In this document: positions 7,542 to 16,071 of the stretch, piece by piece
How the letters are laid out: each line of letters opens with the position of its first letter
Numbering within the stretch: position 1 is the first letter of the stretch
Assembly: GCA_964417725.1 (NCBI GenBank)
Contig: CAYQIV010000031.1
Span: 1-23,097 of the forward strand
Length of the DNA stretch: 23,097 nucleotides
Source of the DNA: SHZI01 sp964417725
Lineage (GTDB): Bacteria > Pseudomonadota > Gammaproteobacteria > Steroidobacterales > GCA-2729495
Direction of reading: 5' to 3'
Program-made: the position numbers and the translations under genes
Notes under the pieces: generated by a model
Seen by the model: the letters and a program-made list of their open reading frames with translations, nothing else
Databases searched by the model: none
Told to the model about the DNA's origin: nothing

Positions 7542-7778
7542 ATGTCCCGGGTATGCCAGGTCACGGGCGCGCGCCCCCTCTACGGGAACACCGTCTCGCA
7601 CGCCAACAACAAGCGGCGCCGGCGCTTCGTGCCGAACCTGCATACGCACCGCTTCTGGCTGGAGGGCGAAAAGCGCTTCATCACCCTGCGCGTGTCGAAC
7701 CGCGGTCTGCGCACCATCGACAAGTACGGCATCGAGAAAGTCCTCGCTGACATCCGCGCACGCGGCGAGTCCATCTAG
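7542..7778 (+). CDS. rpmB: 50S ribosomal protein L28
   Basis: This 78-residue ribosomal protein begins MSRVCQVTGARPLYGNTVSHANNKRRRRF, the conserved L28 opening, and continues with the standard HRFWLEGEKRFITLRVS segment. It belongs to the large subunit. It lacks the paired CxxC zinc ligands of the zinc-binding L28 form, so it is the zinc-independent type, as in E. coli. A GAGG lies 6 bases before the ATG. It is followed 19 bases later by rpmG, the expected partner. Confidence 0.98.
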   Translation: MSRVCQVTGARPLYGNTVSHANNKRRRRFVPNLHTHRFWLEGEKRFITLRVSNRGLRTIDKYGIEKVLADIRARGESI

Positions 7779-7797
7779 CCCCCGGCGGAGCACAGCC

Positions 7798-7965
7798 ATG
7801 GCCAAGTCCATCCGCGAAAAGATCAAGCTGGTATCGACCGCCGATACCGGTCACTACTACACCACCACCAAGAACAAGCGCACGCACCCCGACAAGATGG
7901 AAGTGCGCAAGTTCGACCCCGTGGTGCGCAAGCACGTCGCCTACAAAGAAGCCAAGATCAAGTAG
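7798..7965 (+). CDS. rpmG: 50S ribosomal protein L33
   Basis: This 55-residue protein starts MAKSIREKIKLVSTADTGH and contains YYTTTKNKRTHPDK and KFDPVVRKHVAYKEAKIK, all standard for L33. No cysteines are present, so it is the zinc-independent form. A GGAG lies in the 19-base gap after rpmB, supporting cotranscription. mutM follows after 67 bases. Confidence 0.98.
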   Translation: MAKSIREKIKLVSTADTGHYYTTTKNKRTHPDKMEVRKFDPVVRKHVAYKEAKIK

Positions 7966-8032
7966 GCCCGGGGCCCGCCATCCGGCGGGTGCTGCCACCG
8001 GCACACCCCGCGGCGACAGGAAACGGGACACC

Positions 8033-8848
8033 GTGCCCGAGTTGCCCGAAGTCGAGATCACGCGCCGCGGCATCGCCCCGTGGCTGACCGGGCGGCGGCT
8101 CGTCGATGTCCGCGTCCGCCAGCCGCGATTGCGCTATCCGGTTCCCGCCACCCTTCCCGACCGCCTGCGCAATGCGCGCATCGAGGCCGTCACCCGCCGC
8201 GGCAAGTTCCTGCTGGTGCATGTGGCGGGCGGTGCGCTGCTGTTGCACCTCGGCATGAGTGGTCGACTGGCCGTGCTGCGCGGCTGCCCACCGCCCGGGC
8301 CGCACGATCACCTCGACTTCGTCGTCGACAACGGACGCACGGTCCGCTTCCACGATCCGCGGCGCTTCGGCATGGCGCTGTGGGCGGACGGCGACCCGCC
8401 GCATCACCCGCTGCTCGCCACGCTCGGCCCGGAGCCGCTCGGCCGGGCATTCAGCGGTGCCGGATTGTGGCAGCGCGCGCGAGGCCGGCGGGTCGCCATC
8501 AAGCCTTTCATCATGGACGCGCGGACGGTCGTCGGCGTCGGCAACATCTACGCCAGCGAAGCGCTGCACCGTGCCGGCATCCACCCGCAACGCGCCGCGG
8601 GGCGCGTATCGGCTGCGCGCATGGAGACGCTCGCTGCAGCGATTCGTACCGTACTCCGCGAAGCCATCCGCGCCGGCGGCACCACGCTGCGCGATTTCCG
8701 TCATGGCGACGGCCAGCCGGGCTATTTCACCCAACAGTTGCGCGTCTACGGCAAGGCCGGGGCGCCCTGCCCGGGGTGTGGCACGGCGCTGCGCCATCTC
8801 GTGCTGGGCCAGCGCGCGAGCTATTTCTGCCCGCGCTGCCAGCGCTGA
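8033..8848 (+). CDS. mutM: Formamidopyrimidine-DNA glycosylase
   Basis: This 271-residue base-excision-repair enzyme removes 8-oxoguanine and formamidopyrimidines and then cleaves the abasic site. After the initiator it has PELPEVE with the catalytic Pro and Glu, the conserved Lys in TRRGKFLL (residue 58), HLGMSGRL, RFHDPRRFG, the helix-two-turn-helix NIYASEALHRAGIHP, and a C-terminal zinc finger C-X2-C-X16-C-X2-C (CPGC to CPRC). The start is GTG 8033, preceded by AGGAAA; Pro2 must follow directly because it is the nucleophile, so the start is secure. Follows rpmB-rpmG as in E. coli and is convergent with ggt. Confidence 0.97.
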   Translation: MPELPEVEITRRGIAPWLTGRRLVDVRVRQPRLRYPVPATLPDRLRNARIEAVTRRGKFLLVHVAGGALLLHLGMSGRLAVLRGCPPPGPHDHLDFVVDNGRTVRFHDPRRFGMALWADGDPPHHPLLATLGPEPLGRAFSGAGLWQRARGRRVAIKPFIMDARTVVGVGNIYASEALHRAGIHPQRAAGRVSAARMETLAAAIRTVLREAIRAGGTTLRDFRHGDGQPGYFTQQLRVYGKAGAPCPGCGTALRHLVLGQRASYFCPRCQR

Positions 8849-8870
8849 GCGGCACGCGGCCGGCACGCCG

Positions 8871-10625
8871 TCAGTAGACCACGACCTCGCCGTCGCCGCG
8901 GGGGTCGGACGCCGCCTCGACACGATCGCTGGCGTAGTCCCAGGTGACGACCTGCATGTTGCCCCATGGCCGCGGGCTCGGCTCGAGGCGGTGGCCGCGT
9001 GCACGCAGTGCCGCTGCCGACGCCTCGTCGAACGCCCCGGGTTCGTGACTGACAAGGTCGGGGTAGTACTGGTGGTGGTAGCGCGGCAGGCTGACCATCC
9101 CGCGTGCATCGGCCCCGTCGATCCACGCCAGCGCCGCGAGCAACACCATGCTGATGATGCGGCTGCCGCCCGGCGTGCCGACGATGGCCACACCACGCTC
9201 GCCCTCGAGGAAGGTCGGCGACATGCTCGACAGCATGCGCTTGCCCGGCGCGATGGCATTGGCCTCGGCACCGAGCAGTTGGTAGCCGTTGGGCTGACCC
9301 GGCTGCACGGCGAAGTCGTCCATCTCGTTGTTGAGGATCACGCCCGTACCCGGCGGGATGAAGGCCGCGCCGAACCAGGTGTTGATGCTCTGCGTTGCCG
9401 CGACCCGGTTGCCTTCGCCATCCAGCAGCGAATAGTGGGTGGTCTGCGGCCCATCGCCGCCGCCCGGCCAGACACCGGACAGCGACTCGCTGGGCGTGGC
9501 ACGGTCGAGGCGGATGCCGGTGCGCTGACCGGCGGCGTACAGCGGACTCGTCAGCAAGGCGGCGGGCACGCGGGAGAAATCGGGATCGCCGAGATACAGG
9601 GCGCGGTCGCGGTAGCCGCGCCGCAGGGCTTCGATGACGAGGTGGCTGCGCGTTGCGCCATCGAGCGCGGCGAGGTCGAAGCCGGCGAGGATGTTGAAGG
9701 CGTTGGTCAGCAGCAGGCCACCGGAAGACGGTGGTGGCGCCGAGACAAGTGTCACGCCGCGATAGCTGCTGCGCACGGGCACGCGTTCGACGACGCGGTA
9801 GCCGGCAAGGTCCCCGGCCTGCCAGATGCCGCCGCCGGCCCGCACCCCGGCGACGAGGTCGGCGGCCGTGCGGCCACGGTAGAAGCCATCGAAGCCGCTC
9901 GCCGCAAGCCGACCCAGCGTCGCCGCGAGGTCTTTCTGCACCAGCCGCCGGCCCTCGGCGAGCGGCGTCCCGCCGGGAAGGAAAACCGCGCTGAACCCCG
10001 GCGACCGTTGGCCGGCGTCGGCACGAAAGCGCAGGCCGCGCGCCACCCCTGGACCGGTGACGAAACCTTCGCTGGCATGGCGGATGGCCGGTGCCAGGCT
10101 CACCGCCAGCGGCAGCCGCCCGTAGCGCGCGGCGAGATGGACGAGGGCCGCCGGCTGACCGGGAATGCCGGCGGCCAGCGCACCATCGAGCGTCGCCCGC
10201 GGCCTGGGCGTGCCGCGCTCGTCGAGGTACATGTCCGGCTGCGCCGCGCCCGGGGCCCGCTCACGCCCGTCGACGAACACGTAGCGTTTTTCGTCGGCGA
10301 GATAGAGCAACCAGAAGCCGCCACCGCCAAGGCCTGAGGCATAGGGTTCGACGACGCCGAGGGTGGCACTGACCGCCACCGCCGCATCGAAGGCGTTGCC
10401 GCCCTGGGCGAGGATTGCCTCACCGGCGCCGGTCGCGAGCGGGTGTGCGGTGGCGATGGCCGCCTGTGGTGGCCGGTGTTCGGCTGCCCCTACCGGCCCC
10501 AGCCAGGCGACAACACACAGCCACGACAGGACGGGCAGCACCCGGATCATCGCGGCAAGCCTCCGGCGTGGTCCAGCGCACGAGGACGGCGGCATTCGCG
10601 TCGGCGACAGGGAATGGCTCGGCAT
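8871..10625 (-). CDS. ggt: Gamma-glutamyltranspeptidase (secreted)
   Basis: This 584-residue N-terminal nucleophile hydrolase cleaves and transfers the gamma-glutamyl group of glutathione, normally in the periplasm. It opens with the GGT block GGNAFDAAVAVSATLGVVEPYASGLGGGGF. The autocleavage site is Gln-Thr-Thr-His-Tyr-Ser, with nucleophile Thr at about residue 395, giving a roughly 190-residue small subunit. SSMSPT and GTPGGSRII follow as in the family. A signal peptide (RVLPVLSWLCVVAWLGPVGA) is visible. Two starts are possible: ATG 10625 with GGAGGG close upstream, or ATG 10550 with GGAGG nine bases upstream, the latter giving a more usual signal peptide. Lies 18 bases after coaD on the same strand. 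Confidence 0.93.
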   Translation of the reverse strand: MPSHSLSPTRMPPSSCAGPRRRLAAMIRVLPVLSWLCVVAWLGPVGAAEHRPPQAAIATAHPLATGAGEAILAQGGNAFDAAVAVSATLGVVEPYASGLGGGGFWLLYLADEKRYVFVDGRERAPGAAQPDMYLDERGTPRPRATLDGALAAGIPGQPAALVHLAARYGRLPLAVSLAPAIRHASEGFVTGPGVARGLRFRADAGQRSPGFSAVFLPGGTPLAEGRRLVQKDLAATLGRLAASGFDGFYRGRTAADLVAGVRAGGGIWQAGDLAGYRVVERVPVRSSYRGVTLVSAPPPSSGGLLLTNAFNILAGFDLAALDGATRSHLVIEALRRGYRDRALYLGDPDFSRVPAALLTSPLYAAGQRTGIRLDRATPSESLSGVWPGGGDGPQTTHYSLLDGEGNRVAATQSINTWFGAAFIPPGTGVILNNEMDDFAVQPGQPNGYQLLGAEANAIAPGKRMLSSMSPTFLEGERGVAIVGTPGGSRIISMVLLAALAWIDGADARGMVSLPRYHHQYYPDLVSHEPGAFDEASAAALRARGHRLEPSPRPWGNMQVVTWDYASDRVEAASDPRGDGEVVVY

Positions 10626-10643
10626 GAAACCCTCCGGACGGCC

Positions 10644-11135
10644 TCAGGAAGGATCGGTCGCGCGCCGGCGGCGGATCGCTTCCGCCACGCAGGGCGGCAC
10701 CAGCCCGCCGAGGTTGCCACCGAGCAGGCCGATCTCGCGAACGAAGGTCGACGAAACGAAGGTGTACTTTTCCGATGGGGTCAGGAACACCGTTTCCACG
10801 CCCTCCTCGAGGTGGCGGTTCATGCTCGCGAGCTGGAACTCGTACTCGAAATCCGAGACGGCGCGCAGGCCGCGAACGATGACGCCAAGGCCATGGGTCC
10901 GCGCGTAGTCGATGGTCAGGCCGGTGTAGCCGTCGACGCGGATGCCGTCGATCCCGGCACAGGCCTCACGCGCCAGCGCGATGCGCTCTTCGAGCGTGAA
11001 CAGCGGGGTCTTGTGCGGACTGGCGGCGACACCGATGACGACGCAGCCGAACAGCGGCACGGCGCGACGCGCCAGATCAACGTGCCCGTTGGTGATCGGG
11101 TCGAAGGTCCCCGGGTACAGCGCACCGACGGCCAT
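10644..11135 (-). CDS. coaD: Phosphopantetheine adenylyltransferase
   Basis: This 163-residue enzyme makes dephospho-CoA from 4'-phosphopantetheine and ATP, the next-to-last step of coenzyme A synthesis. It has YPGTFDPITNGHVDLARRA with the nucleotidyltransferase T/HxGH-type motif (TNGH), the LRAVSDFEYEFQLASMNRHL block, and SSTFVREIG near the C-terminus. ATG 11135 gives MAVGALYPGTFDPITNGH, the normal N-terminus; longer readings would run into rsmD. The rsmD stop is 2 bases upstream, so the two genes form a tight pair. Confidence 0.97.
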   Translation of the reverse strand: MAVGALYPGTFDPITNGHVDLARRAVPLFGCVVIGVAASPHKTPLFTLEERIALAREACAGIDGIRVDGYTGLTIDYARTHGLGVIVRGLRAVSDFEYEFQLASMNRHLEEGVETVFLTPSEKYTFVSSTFVREIGLLGGNLGGLVPPCVAEAIRRRRATDPS

Positions 11136-11137
11136 GA

Positions 11138-11713
11138 TCAGGACTCCCCTGTGGTGATGGCCACGCGTCGCAGGAGCGCGCAGCGGACCCCGCCGGCGAC
11201 CGTCTCGCGGTGGCGGTGCCAGCCGGCGGGCAGGTCGGGCAGCGGGCTGCCGCGGCCGGTCTCGAGGTAGACCCACGCGGGGTCGGCGAGCCAGCCGGCG
11301 TCAAGGAGTGTACACAAATGGCCCAGGTCGATCGTGCCGTAGGGTGGATCGGCGAAGACCACGCCGAAGGGCACCGGCGGCGTGTGCTGCAGCCAGCGCA
11401 GCGCCTCGGTGCGCCACACCCGGCCAGCGCCGCCGAAGACCGACAGCGCGGACTCGATCGCTGCGGCGGCACGGGGCTCGCGCTCGACGAACCAGCATTC
11501 GGTGGCGCCGCGCGACAGCGCCTCAAGGCCGAGGACGCCGCTGCCGGCACAGAGGTCCAGGCAGCGCGCCCCGGGCAGCACCGCCGCCAGCCAGTTGAAC
11601 AGTGTCTCGCGCACGCGGTCGGGGGTCGGCCGCACGGCGTCGCCGGGTGGCACGGCCACGCGCCGGCCACGCCAGCGGCCGGCGATGATCCGCACACTGC
11701 CTGGTCTGCCCAT
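11138..11713 (-). CDS. rsmD: 16S rRNA (guanine966-N2)-methyltransferase RsmD
   Basis: This 191-residue SAM-dependent enzyme methylates G966 of 16S rRNA. It starts RIIAGRWRGRRVAVPPGDAVRPTPDRVRETLFNWL, the conserved RsmD opening. The SAM motif is CLDLCAGSGVLGLEALSRGA and the catalytic N-methyltransferase motif is DPPY. The start at ATG 11713 is preferred; an ATG at 11755 adds 14 unconserved residues. Divergent from ftsY, with 59 bases between starts. The rsmD/ftsY arrangement is the same as in E. coli. Confidence 0.94.
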   Translation of the reverse strand: MGRPGSVRIIAGRWRGRRVAVPPGDAVRPTPDRVRETLFNWLAAVLPGARCLDLCAGSGVLGLEALSRGATECWFVEREPRAAAAIESALSVFGGAGRVWRTEALRWLQHTPPVPFGVVFADPPYGTIDLGHLCTLLDAGWLADPAWVYLETGRGSPLPDLPAGWHRHRETVAGGVRCALLRRVAITTGES

Positions 11714-11772
11714 CTGCCTGCCTGTCGCGCGCCACCGGGAAGCGCAGCGTACCAACCTGCTAACATGCCCGC

Positions 11773-12735
11773 ATGCCTGACGACACCAGCACCGGGAGCA
11801 CGCCCCGGCGGGGCTTTTTCGCCCGCCTCAAGGACCGCATCAACGGCGGCCGGGGGCTGGGCCTGCGCCTCGACTGGCTGACCGGCGGCACGCTCGACGA
11901 GGCCATGGCCGAAGAACTCGAGATGGAACTCCTCGCCGCCGACGTCGGCATCGACGCCGCCGCCGACATCATCCGCCGGCTGCGCGCGGCAGCGGCCGGC
12001 CGGCGGATCTCGTCGGTGGAAGATGCACGGGCGCTGCTGTGCACGGCCATCGGCGAGATCCTCGCACCGCACGCCCGGCCGCTCGTCATCCCGCCGGCCC
12101 CGCGCCCTTTCCTCGTGCTGATGGTCGGCGTCAACGGCTCGGGCAAGACCACGACGATCGGCAAGCTGGCGCGCCGCTACCAGGCGCAGGGCCTGAAGGT
12201 GATGCTCGCCGCCGGCGACACCTACCGTGCGGCAGCCATCGAGCAACTGCAGGTCTGGGGCGAGCGCAACAACGTGCCGGTGATCGCCCAGCAGCCCGGC
12301 GCCGACCCGGCGGCGGTGGTCTACGACGCCTTCGAGGCGGCGCGGGCACGCGGCTGCGACGTGCTGCTGGCGGATACCGCCGGACGCCTGCAGAACAAGG
12401 CCCACCTGATGCAGGAACTGCAGAAGGTGGTGCGCGTCGCGCAGCGCCTCGACCCCGCCGCACCGCACGAAAAGATGATCGTCCTCGACGCCAGCCTCGG
12501 CCAGAATGCGCTGGCCCAGGCCGAGGTCTTCCACGAGGCGATCGGTCTCACCGGCATCACCATGACCAAGCTCGATGCGGGCGGTCGGGGTGGCGTGCTG
12601 CTGGCGCTGGCCGAGCGGCTCGATATCCCGTTCCGCTTCATCGGCATCGGCGAGCAGGCCGCCGACATGGATGTCTTCGATGCCGATGAGTTCGCCACAG
12701 CCCTGACCCGCGCAGGGAGCCCCGCACCCCCTTGA
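11773..12735 (+). CDS. ftsY: Signal recognition particle receptor FtsY
   Basis: This 320-residue GTPase docks the signal recognition particle at the inner membrane during cotranslational targeting. The N domain is followed by the G domain: GVNGSGKTT (P-loop, about residues 119-127), the GDTYRAAAIEQLQVW insertion-box segment, DTAGR (G3) and TKLD (G4). It lacks the long acidic A domain of E. coli FtsY; only about 35 residues precede the NG core, including an amphipathic GFFARLKDRI stretch that may bind lipid. After TKLD the usual GTAKGG reads AGGRGG, and the closing GExxxDLxxF motif is GEQAADMDVF. Its TGA overlaps the ftsE TTG. Confidence 0.95.
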   Translation: MPDDTSTGSTPRRGFFARLKDRINGGRGLGLRLDWLTGGTLDEAMAEELEMELLAADVGIDAAADIIRRLRAAAAGRRISSVEDARALLCTAIGEILAPHARPLVIPPAPRPFLVLMVGVNGSGKTTTIGKLARRYQAQGLKVMLAAGDTYRAAAIEQLQVWGERNNVPVIAQQPGADPAAVVYDAFEAARARGCDVLLADTAGRLQNKAHLMQELQKVVRVAQRLDPAAPHEKMIVLDASLGQNALAQAEVFHEAIGLTGITMTKLDAGGRGGVLLALAERLDIPFRFIGIGEQAADMDVFDADEFATALTRAGSPAPP

Positions 12736-13403
12736 TCCGCTTCGATCACGTCACCCGGCGCTACGGCACACACGATGCCCTCGACGGGGTGTCCTTCGAG
12801 GTTGCGGAAGGCGAACTGGTATTCCTCACCGGGCGCTCGGGTGCCGGCAAGAGCACGCTGCTCCGGCTGCTGGCACTGATCGAGAAGCCGACCCGCGGCC
12901 AGGTACTGGTCGACAACCACAACATCGCGCGACTCGACCGACGGCGCATCGCACCCTACCGGCGCCAGATCGGCATGGTCTTCCAGGACAACCGGCTGCT
13001 CAACGACCGCAACGCCTTCGAGAACGTCGCGCTGCCGCTGGTCATCGCCGGCGTGTCGGCGCGCGAAACCGGCAAGCGCGTGCGCGCCGCACTCGACCAG
13101 GTCGGTCTGCTCGACCGCGAACGGCTCACGCCCCTTGCACTGTCAGCCGGCGAACAGCAGCGCCTCGGCATCGCCCGCGCCATCGTCACGCGGCCGCGCC
13201 TGCTGATCGCCGACGAGCCCACCGGCAACCTCGACCCCGATCTGTCACTCGAGATCATGACCATGTTCCGCCGCTTCAACCAGGCCGGCGTGACGATGCT
13301 CATCGCCACCCACGACGTCGGCTTGCTCGGGCGCATCGGTGGCAGCCGCATCACGCTTGCCGACGGTCGCGTGGTCGACCACCGGCGGGAGGCCAGGGCT
13401 TGA
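12732..13403 (+). CDS. ftsE: Cell division ATP-binding protein FtsE
   Basis: This 223-residue ABC ATPase works with FtsX at the divisome, where it controls peptidoglycan hydrolase activation. It has Walker A GRSGAGKST (residues 34-42), a Q-loop in GMVFQDNRLL, the signature LSAGEQQRLGIARA, Walker B LLIADEPTGNLD and the H-loop ATHD. The start is TTG 12732: the next residues IRFDHVTRRYG align with the MIRFEHVSKAY start of other FtsE proteins and no nearer ATG or GTG fits. TTGA overlaps the ftsY stop; a GGAG lies 12 bases upstream, so coupling to ftsY translation is likely. Confidence 0.96.
   Translation: MIRFDHVTRRYGTHDALDGVSFEVAEGELVFLTGRSGAGKSTLLRLLALIEKPTRGQVLVDNHNIARLDRRRIAPYRRQIGMVFQDNRLLNDRNAFENVALPLVIAGVSARETGKRVRAALDQVGLLDRERLTPLALSAGEQQRLGIARAIVTRPRLLIADEPTGNLDPDLSLEIMTMFRRFNQAGVTMLIATHDVGLLGRIGGSRITLADGRVVDHRREARA
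13388..13392 (+). promoter_or_regulatory. Shine-Dalgarno site fixing the ftsX TTG start
   Basis: GGAGG lies inside the end of ftsE, seven bases before TTG 13400. This ideal spacing supports TTG as the true ftsX start, although no ATG is present. Confidence 0.75.
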
Positions 13404-14317
13404 GCCCCGGCAACTGGGCAGCGCGACATGCGCAGAACGCGCTGGGGAGCCTGGGCGCCCTGCTGCGCAACCCGCTGGCCACCGCACTGACCGTCTTCGC
13501 CATCGGCATCGCCCTCGCGCTGCCGGCCGGCCTCTACGCGCTGGTCGACGGCAGCCGCGGCCTGGCGCCCGAACTCGATGCCGTGCGCGATTTCTCGGTC
13601 TACACCACGCCCGGCCTCGGGGCGGACACCGCAACCCGCCTGCAGCGCGAGATCCAGGCCCAGCCGGGCGTTGCCGCCGTCCGTCTCATCGATGCCGAGC
13701 AGGCGCTCGCCGAACTGCGCGATGACCAGGCCCTGGCCGGCCTGGTCGCGGCGCTGGACGACAACCCGCTGCCCCACACCCTGGTCGTGCGTCCCGGCCC
13801 CGATCTCGATGCCACCGCCATCGACCGGCTCGCGGCAACGGTCCGCGGCTTCGCCGATGTCGATCAGGTGCGCCTCGACGGCGAATGGCTGCGGCGACTC
13901 CAGGCCATCGTCGGCCTCCTGGCGCGCGTGGCCTGGCTGGTCGGCGGACTGCTGGTCGGCGCCGTCATCATCATCATCGGCAACACCATCCGCCTCGACA
14001 TCCACAACCGCGCGGCAGAAATCGAGGTGGCCAAGCTCCTCGGCGCCTCGGACGCCTTCGTCCGCCGGCCATTCCTCTGGCTGGGCGCCTGGTATGGCCT
14101 GTTCGGCGCGCTGTTCGCCCTGCTGGTGCTGCTGCTCGGCCAATGGAGCCTCGCCGGTCCGGTGGCCCGCCTCGCCGGGCTTTACGGCAGCACGTTTGTC
14201 CTCCATGGCCCGGACCCCTCGCTTGCCGCGGGGGTCGTGGGCGGCGGCCTCGTGGTCGGCTGGAGCGGGGCCTGGCTGGCCGTCGCCCGCCACCTGCGGG
14301 CCGTCGAGCCGAACTGA
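13400..14317 (+). CDS. ftsX: Cell division permease-like protein FtsX
   Basis: This 305-residue inner-membrane partner of FtsE passes its ATPase cycle to periplasmic amidase activation. The topology is typical: an N-terminal cytoplasmic part, a first membrane helix (about residues 28-49), a periplasmic domain up to about residue 172, then three helices near 175-197, 225-250 and 272-292. The conserved FtsX segment IGNTIRLDIHNRAAEIEVAKLLGASDAFVRRPFL sits after the second helix. The start is TTG 13400, in a TTGA overlap with ftsE. rpoH follows after 105 bases, as in E. coli, but with its own promoter. Confidence 0.95.
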   Translation: MSPGNWAARHAQNALGSLGALLRNPLATALTVFAIGIALALPAGLYALVDGSRGLAPELDAVRDFSVYTTPGLGADTATRLQREIQAQPGVAAVRLIDAEQALAELRDDQALAGLVAALDDNPLPHTLVVRPGPDLDATAIDRLAATVRGFADVDQVRLDGEWLRRLQAIVGLLARVAWLVGGLLVGAVIIIIGNTIRLDIHNRAAEIEVAKLLGASDAFVRRPFLWLGAWYGLFGALFALLVLLLGQWSLAGPVARLAGLYGSTFVLHGPDPSLAAGVVGGGLVVGWSGAWLAVARHLRAVEPN

Positions 14318-14369
14318 TAACTTGATGTTTTAAATGGATTTACGTCGGGACTGGAACCCTCGACAGGGG

Positions 14370-14396
14370 TTAGCACTCTATTGTTGAGAGTGCTAG
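14370..14396 (+). promoter_or_regulatory. CIRCE operator (HrcA-binding site) before rpoH
   Basis: TTAGCACTC, nine spacer bases, then GAGTGCTAG. This matches the CIRCE consensus TTAGCACTC-N9-GAGTGCTAA at 17 of 18 arm positions; only the last base differs. CIRCE is the operator of HrcA, the heat-shock repressor of groESL and dnaK operons in many bacteria. Here it overlaps the predicted rpoH promoter, including its -10 box, so HrcA should block RNA polymerase. Confidence 0.93.
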
Positions 14397-14399
14397 AAT
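14370..14399 (+). promoter_or_regulatory. Predicted rpoH promoter with extended -10
   Basis: TTAGCA (14370-14375), an 18-base spacer and TAGAAT (14394-14399), the latter preceded by TGC, form a weak -35 with a strong extended -10. Transcription would start near 14406. The GGAGGT ribosome site is at 14408-14413, so the leader would be only about 17 bases. The AT-rich patch at 14320-14345 could hold another promoter, but I found no convincing -10 there. Confidence 0.55.
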
Positions 14400-14422
14400 C
14401 GCGTCCCGGAGGTGTTCCACAG

Positions 14423-15286
<864 letters not shown>

Positions 15287-15298
15287 AGGCTTCGCGGC

Positions 15299-15976
15299 CT
15301 ATTGTGTCAGCGGCGCCAGCGTGATCTCGACGCGCCGGTTTCGCTGGCGGCCCTCCGCCGTGGCGTTGTCGGCAACCGGCCGCGTCTCGCCGTAGCCCTG
15401 CACGATCAGGCGCTGCTCACCGACGCCCTGGCCGACGAGGTAGGCGCCGACGCTGGCCGCGCGGCGCTGTGAAAGCAGCATGTTCTTGTCGTCCGGCCCG
15501 ACGCTGTCGGCGTGCCCGGCGACATCCACGACCGTCTTGTCAAACTCCCTGAGGACCGTGCTCACCGAGTTCAGTACCGGGTAGAACGAGGCATTGATGT
15601 CGGCACTGGCGGTAGCGAAGGTGATGTTGCCCGGCATGTTGAGGATGATCTCGTCGCCGCTGCGCGTGACGCCCACGCCGGTGTTCTGCAGTTGCTGGCG
15701 CAGCCTGGCCTCCTGGCGGTCCATGTAGTTGCCAACCGCACCGCCGGCCAGCCCGCCGACTCCGGCGCCGATCAGCGCCCGCTTCTTGCGCTCGCGCGAG
15801 TTGTCGCCGGAAATGAGGCCGATCACCGCGCCGGCCGCGGCACCGGCTGCGGCACCCTGGGTGGTCTTGCTGACCTTTTGTTCGCCGGTATAGGGATCGA
15901 CCGTCTGGCAGCCGGCCACGGCGGCCAGGACAAATGCGAGAAGCACGGAGGTGGCGCGCAGGTTGATGGGGGACAT
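15299..15976 (-). CDS. OmpA-domain outer-membrane lipoprotein
   Basis: This 225-residue protein has a lipoprotein signal with lipobox VAGC (Cys23). A glycine-zipper region rich in Ala and Gly follows (about residues 41-82), then a C-terminal OmpA-like peptidoglycan-binding domain with ITFATASADI, VDVAGHADSVG and LSQRRAASVGAYLVGQGV, and the final RRVEITL strand. The residue after Cys is Gln, not Asp, so Lol sorting to the outer membrane is expected. The layout resembles E. coli YiaD. A GGAG lies 6 bases before ATG 15976. Convergent with rpoH (12 bases apart) and divergent from the Nudix gene. A role in tethering envelope to peptidoglycan is inferred. Confidence 0.9.
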   Translation of the reverse strand: MSPINLRATSVLLAFVLAAVAGCQTVDPYTGEQKVSKTTQGAAAGAAAGAVIGLISGDNSRERKKRALIGAGVGGLAGGAVGNYMDRQEARLRQQLQNTGVGVTRSGDEIILNMPGNITFATASADINASFYPVLNSVSTVLREFDKTVVDVAGHADSVGPDDKNMLLSQRRAASVGAYLVGQGVGEQRLIVQGYGETRPVADNATAEGRQRNRRVEITLAPLTQ

Positions 15977-16071
15977 GATTCACTCCATGAGGAAAACTGC
16001 CGGAAGCCTTGCCCGGACGCGCTGAACGACGTATTAACCCGGTCGACTGTATGAAGCAAAGGGTTCCACCG

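Noticed and set aside
8259..10337. 692-codon plus-strand open frame through mutM and opposite ggt
   Set aside because: It is a shadow of mutM and antisense to ggt, whose catalytic motifs are intact.
11077..12534. Minus-strand open frame opposite ftsY
   Set aside because: It is antisense to a complete GTPase gene and out of frame in rsmD; no motif is present.
12956..14293. Minus-strand open frame opposite ftsE and ftsX
   Set aside because: It is antisense to conserved genes, with a composition typical of reverse-frame GC-rich DNA.
15287..15298. Short inverted repeat AGGC/GCCT between rpoH and the OmpA lipoprotein gene as a bidirectional terminator
   Set aside because: The stem is only 4 bp and there is no T-run on either strand.
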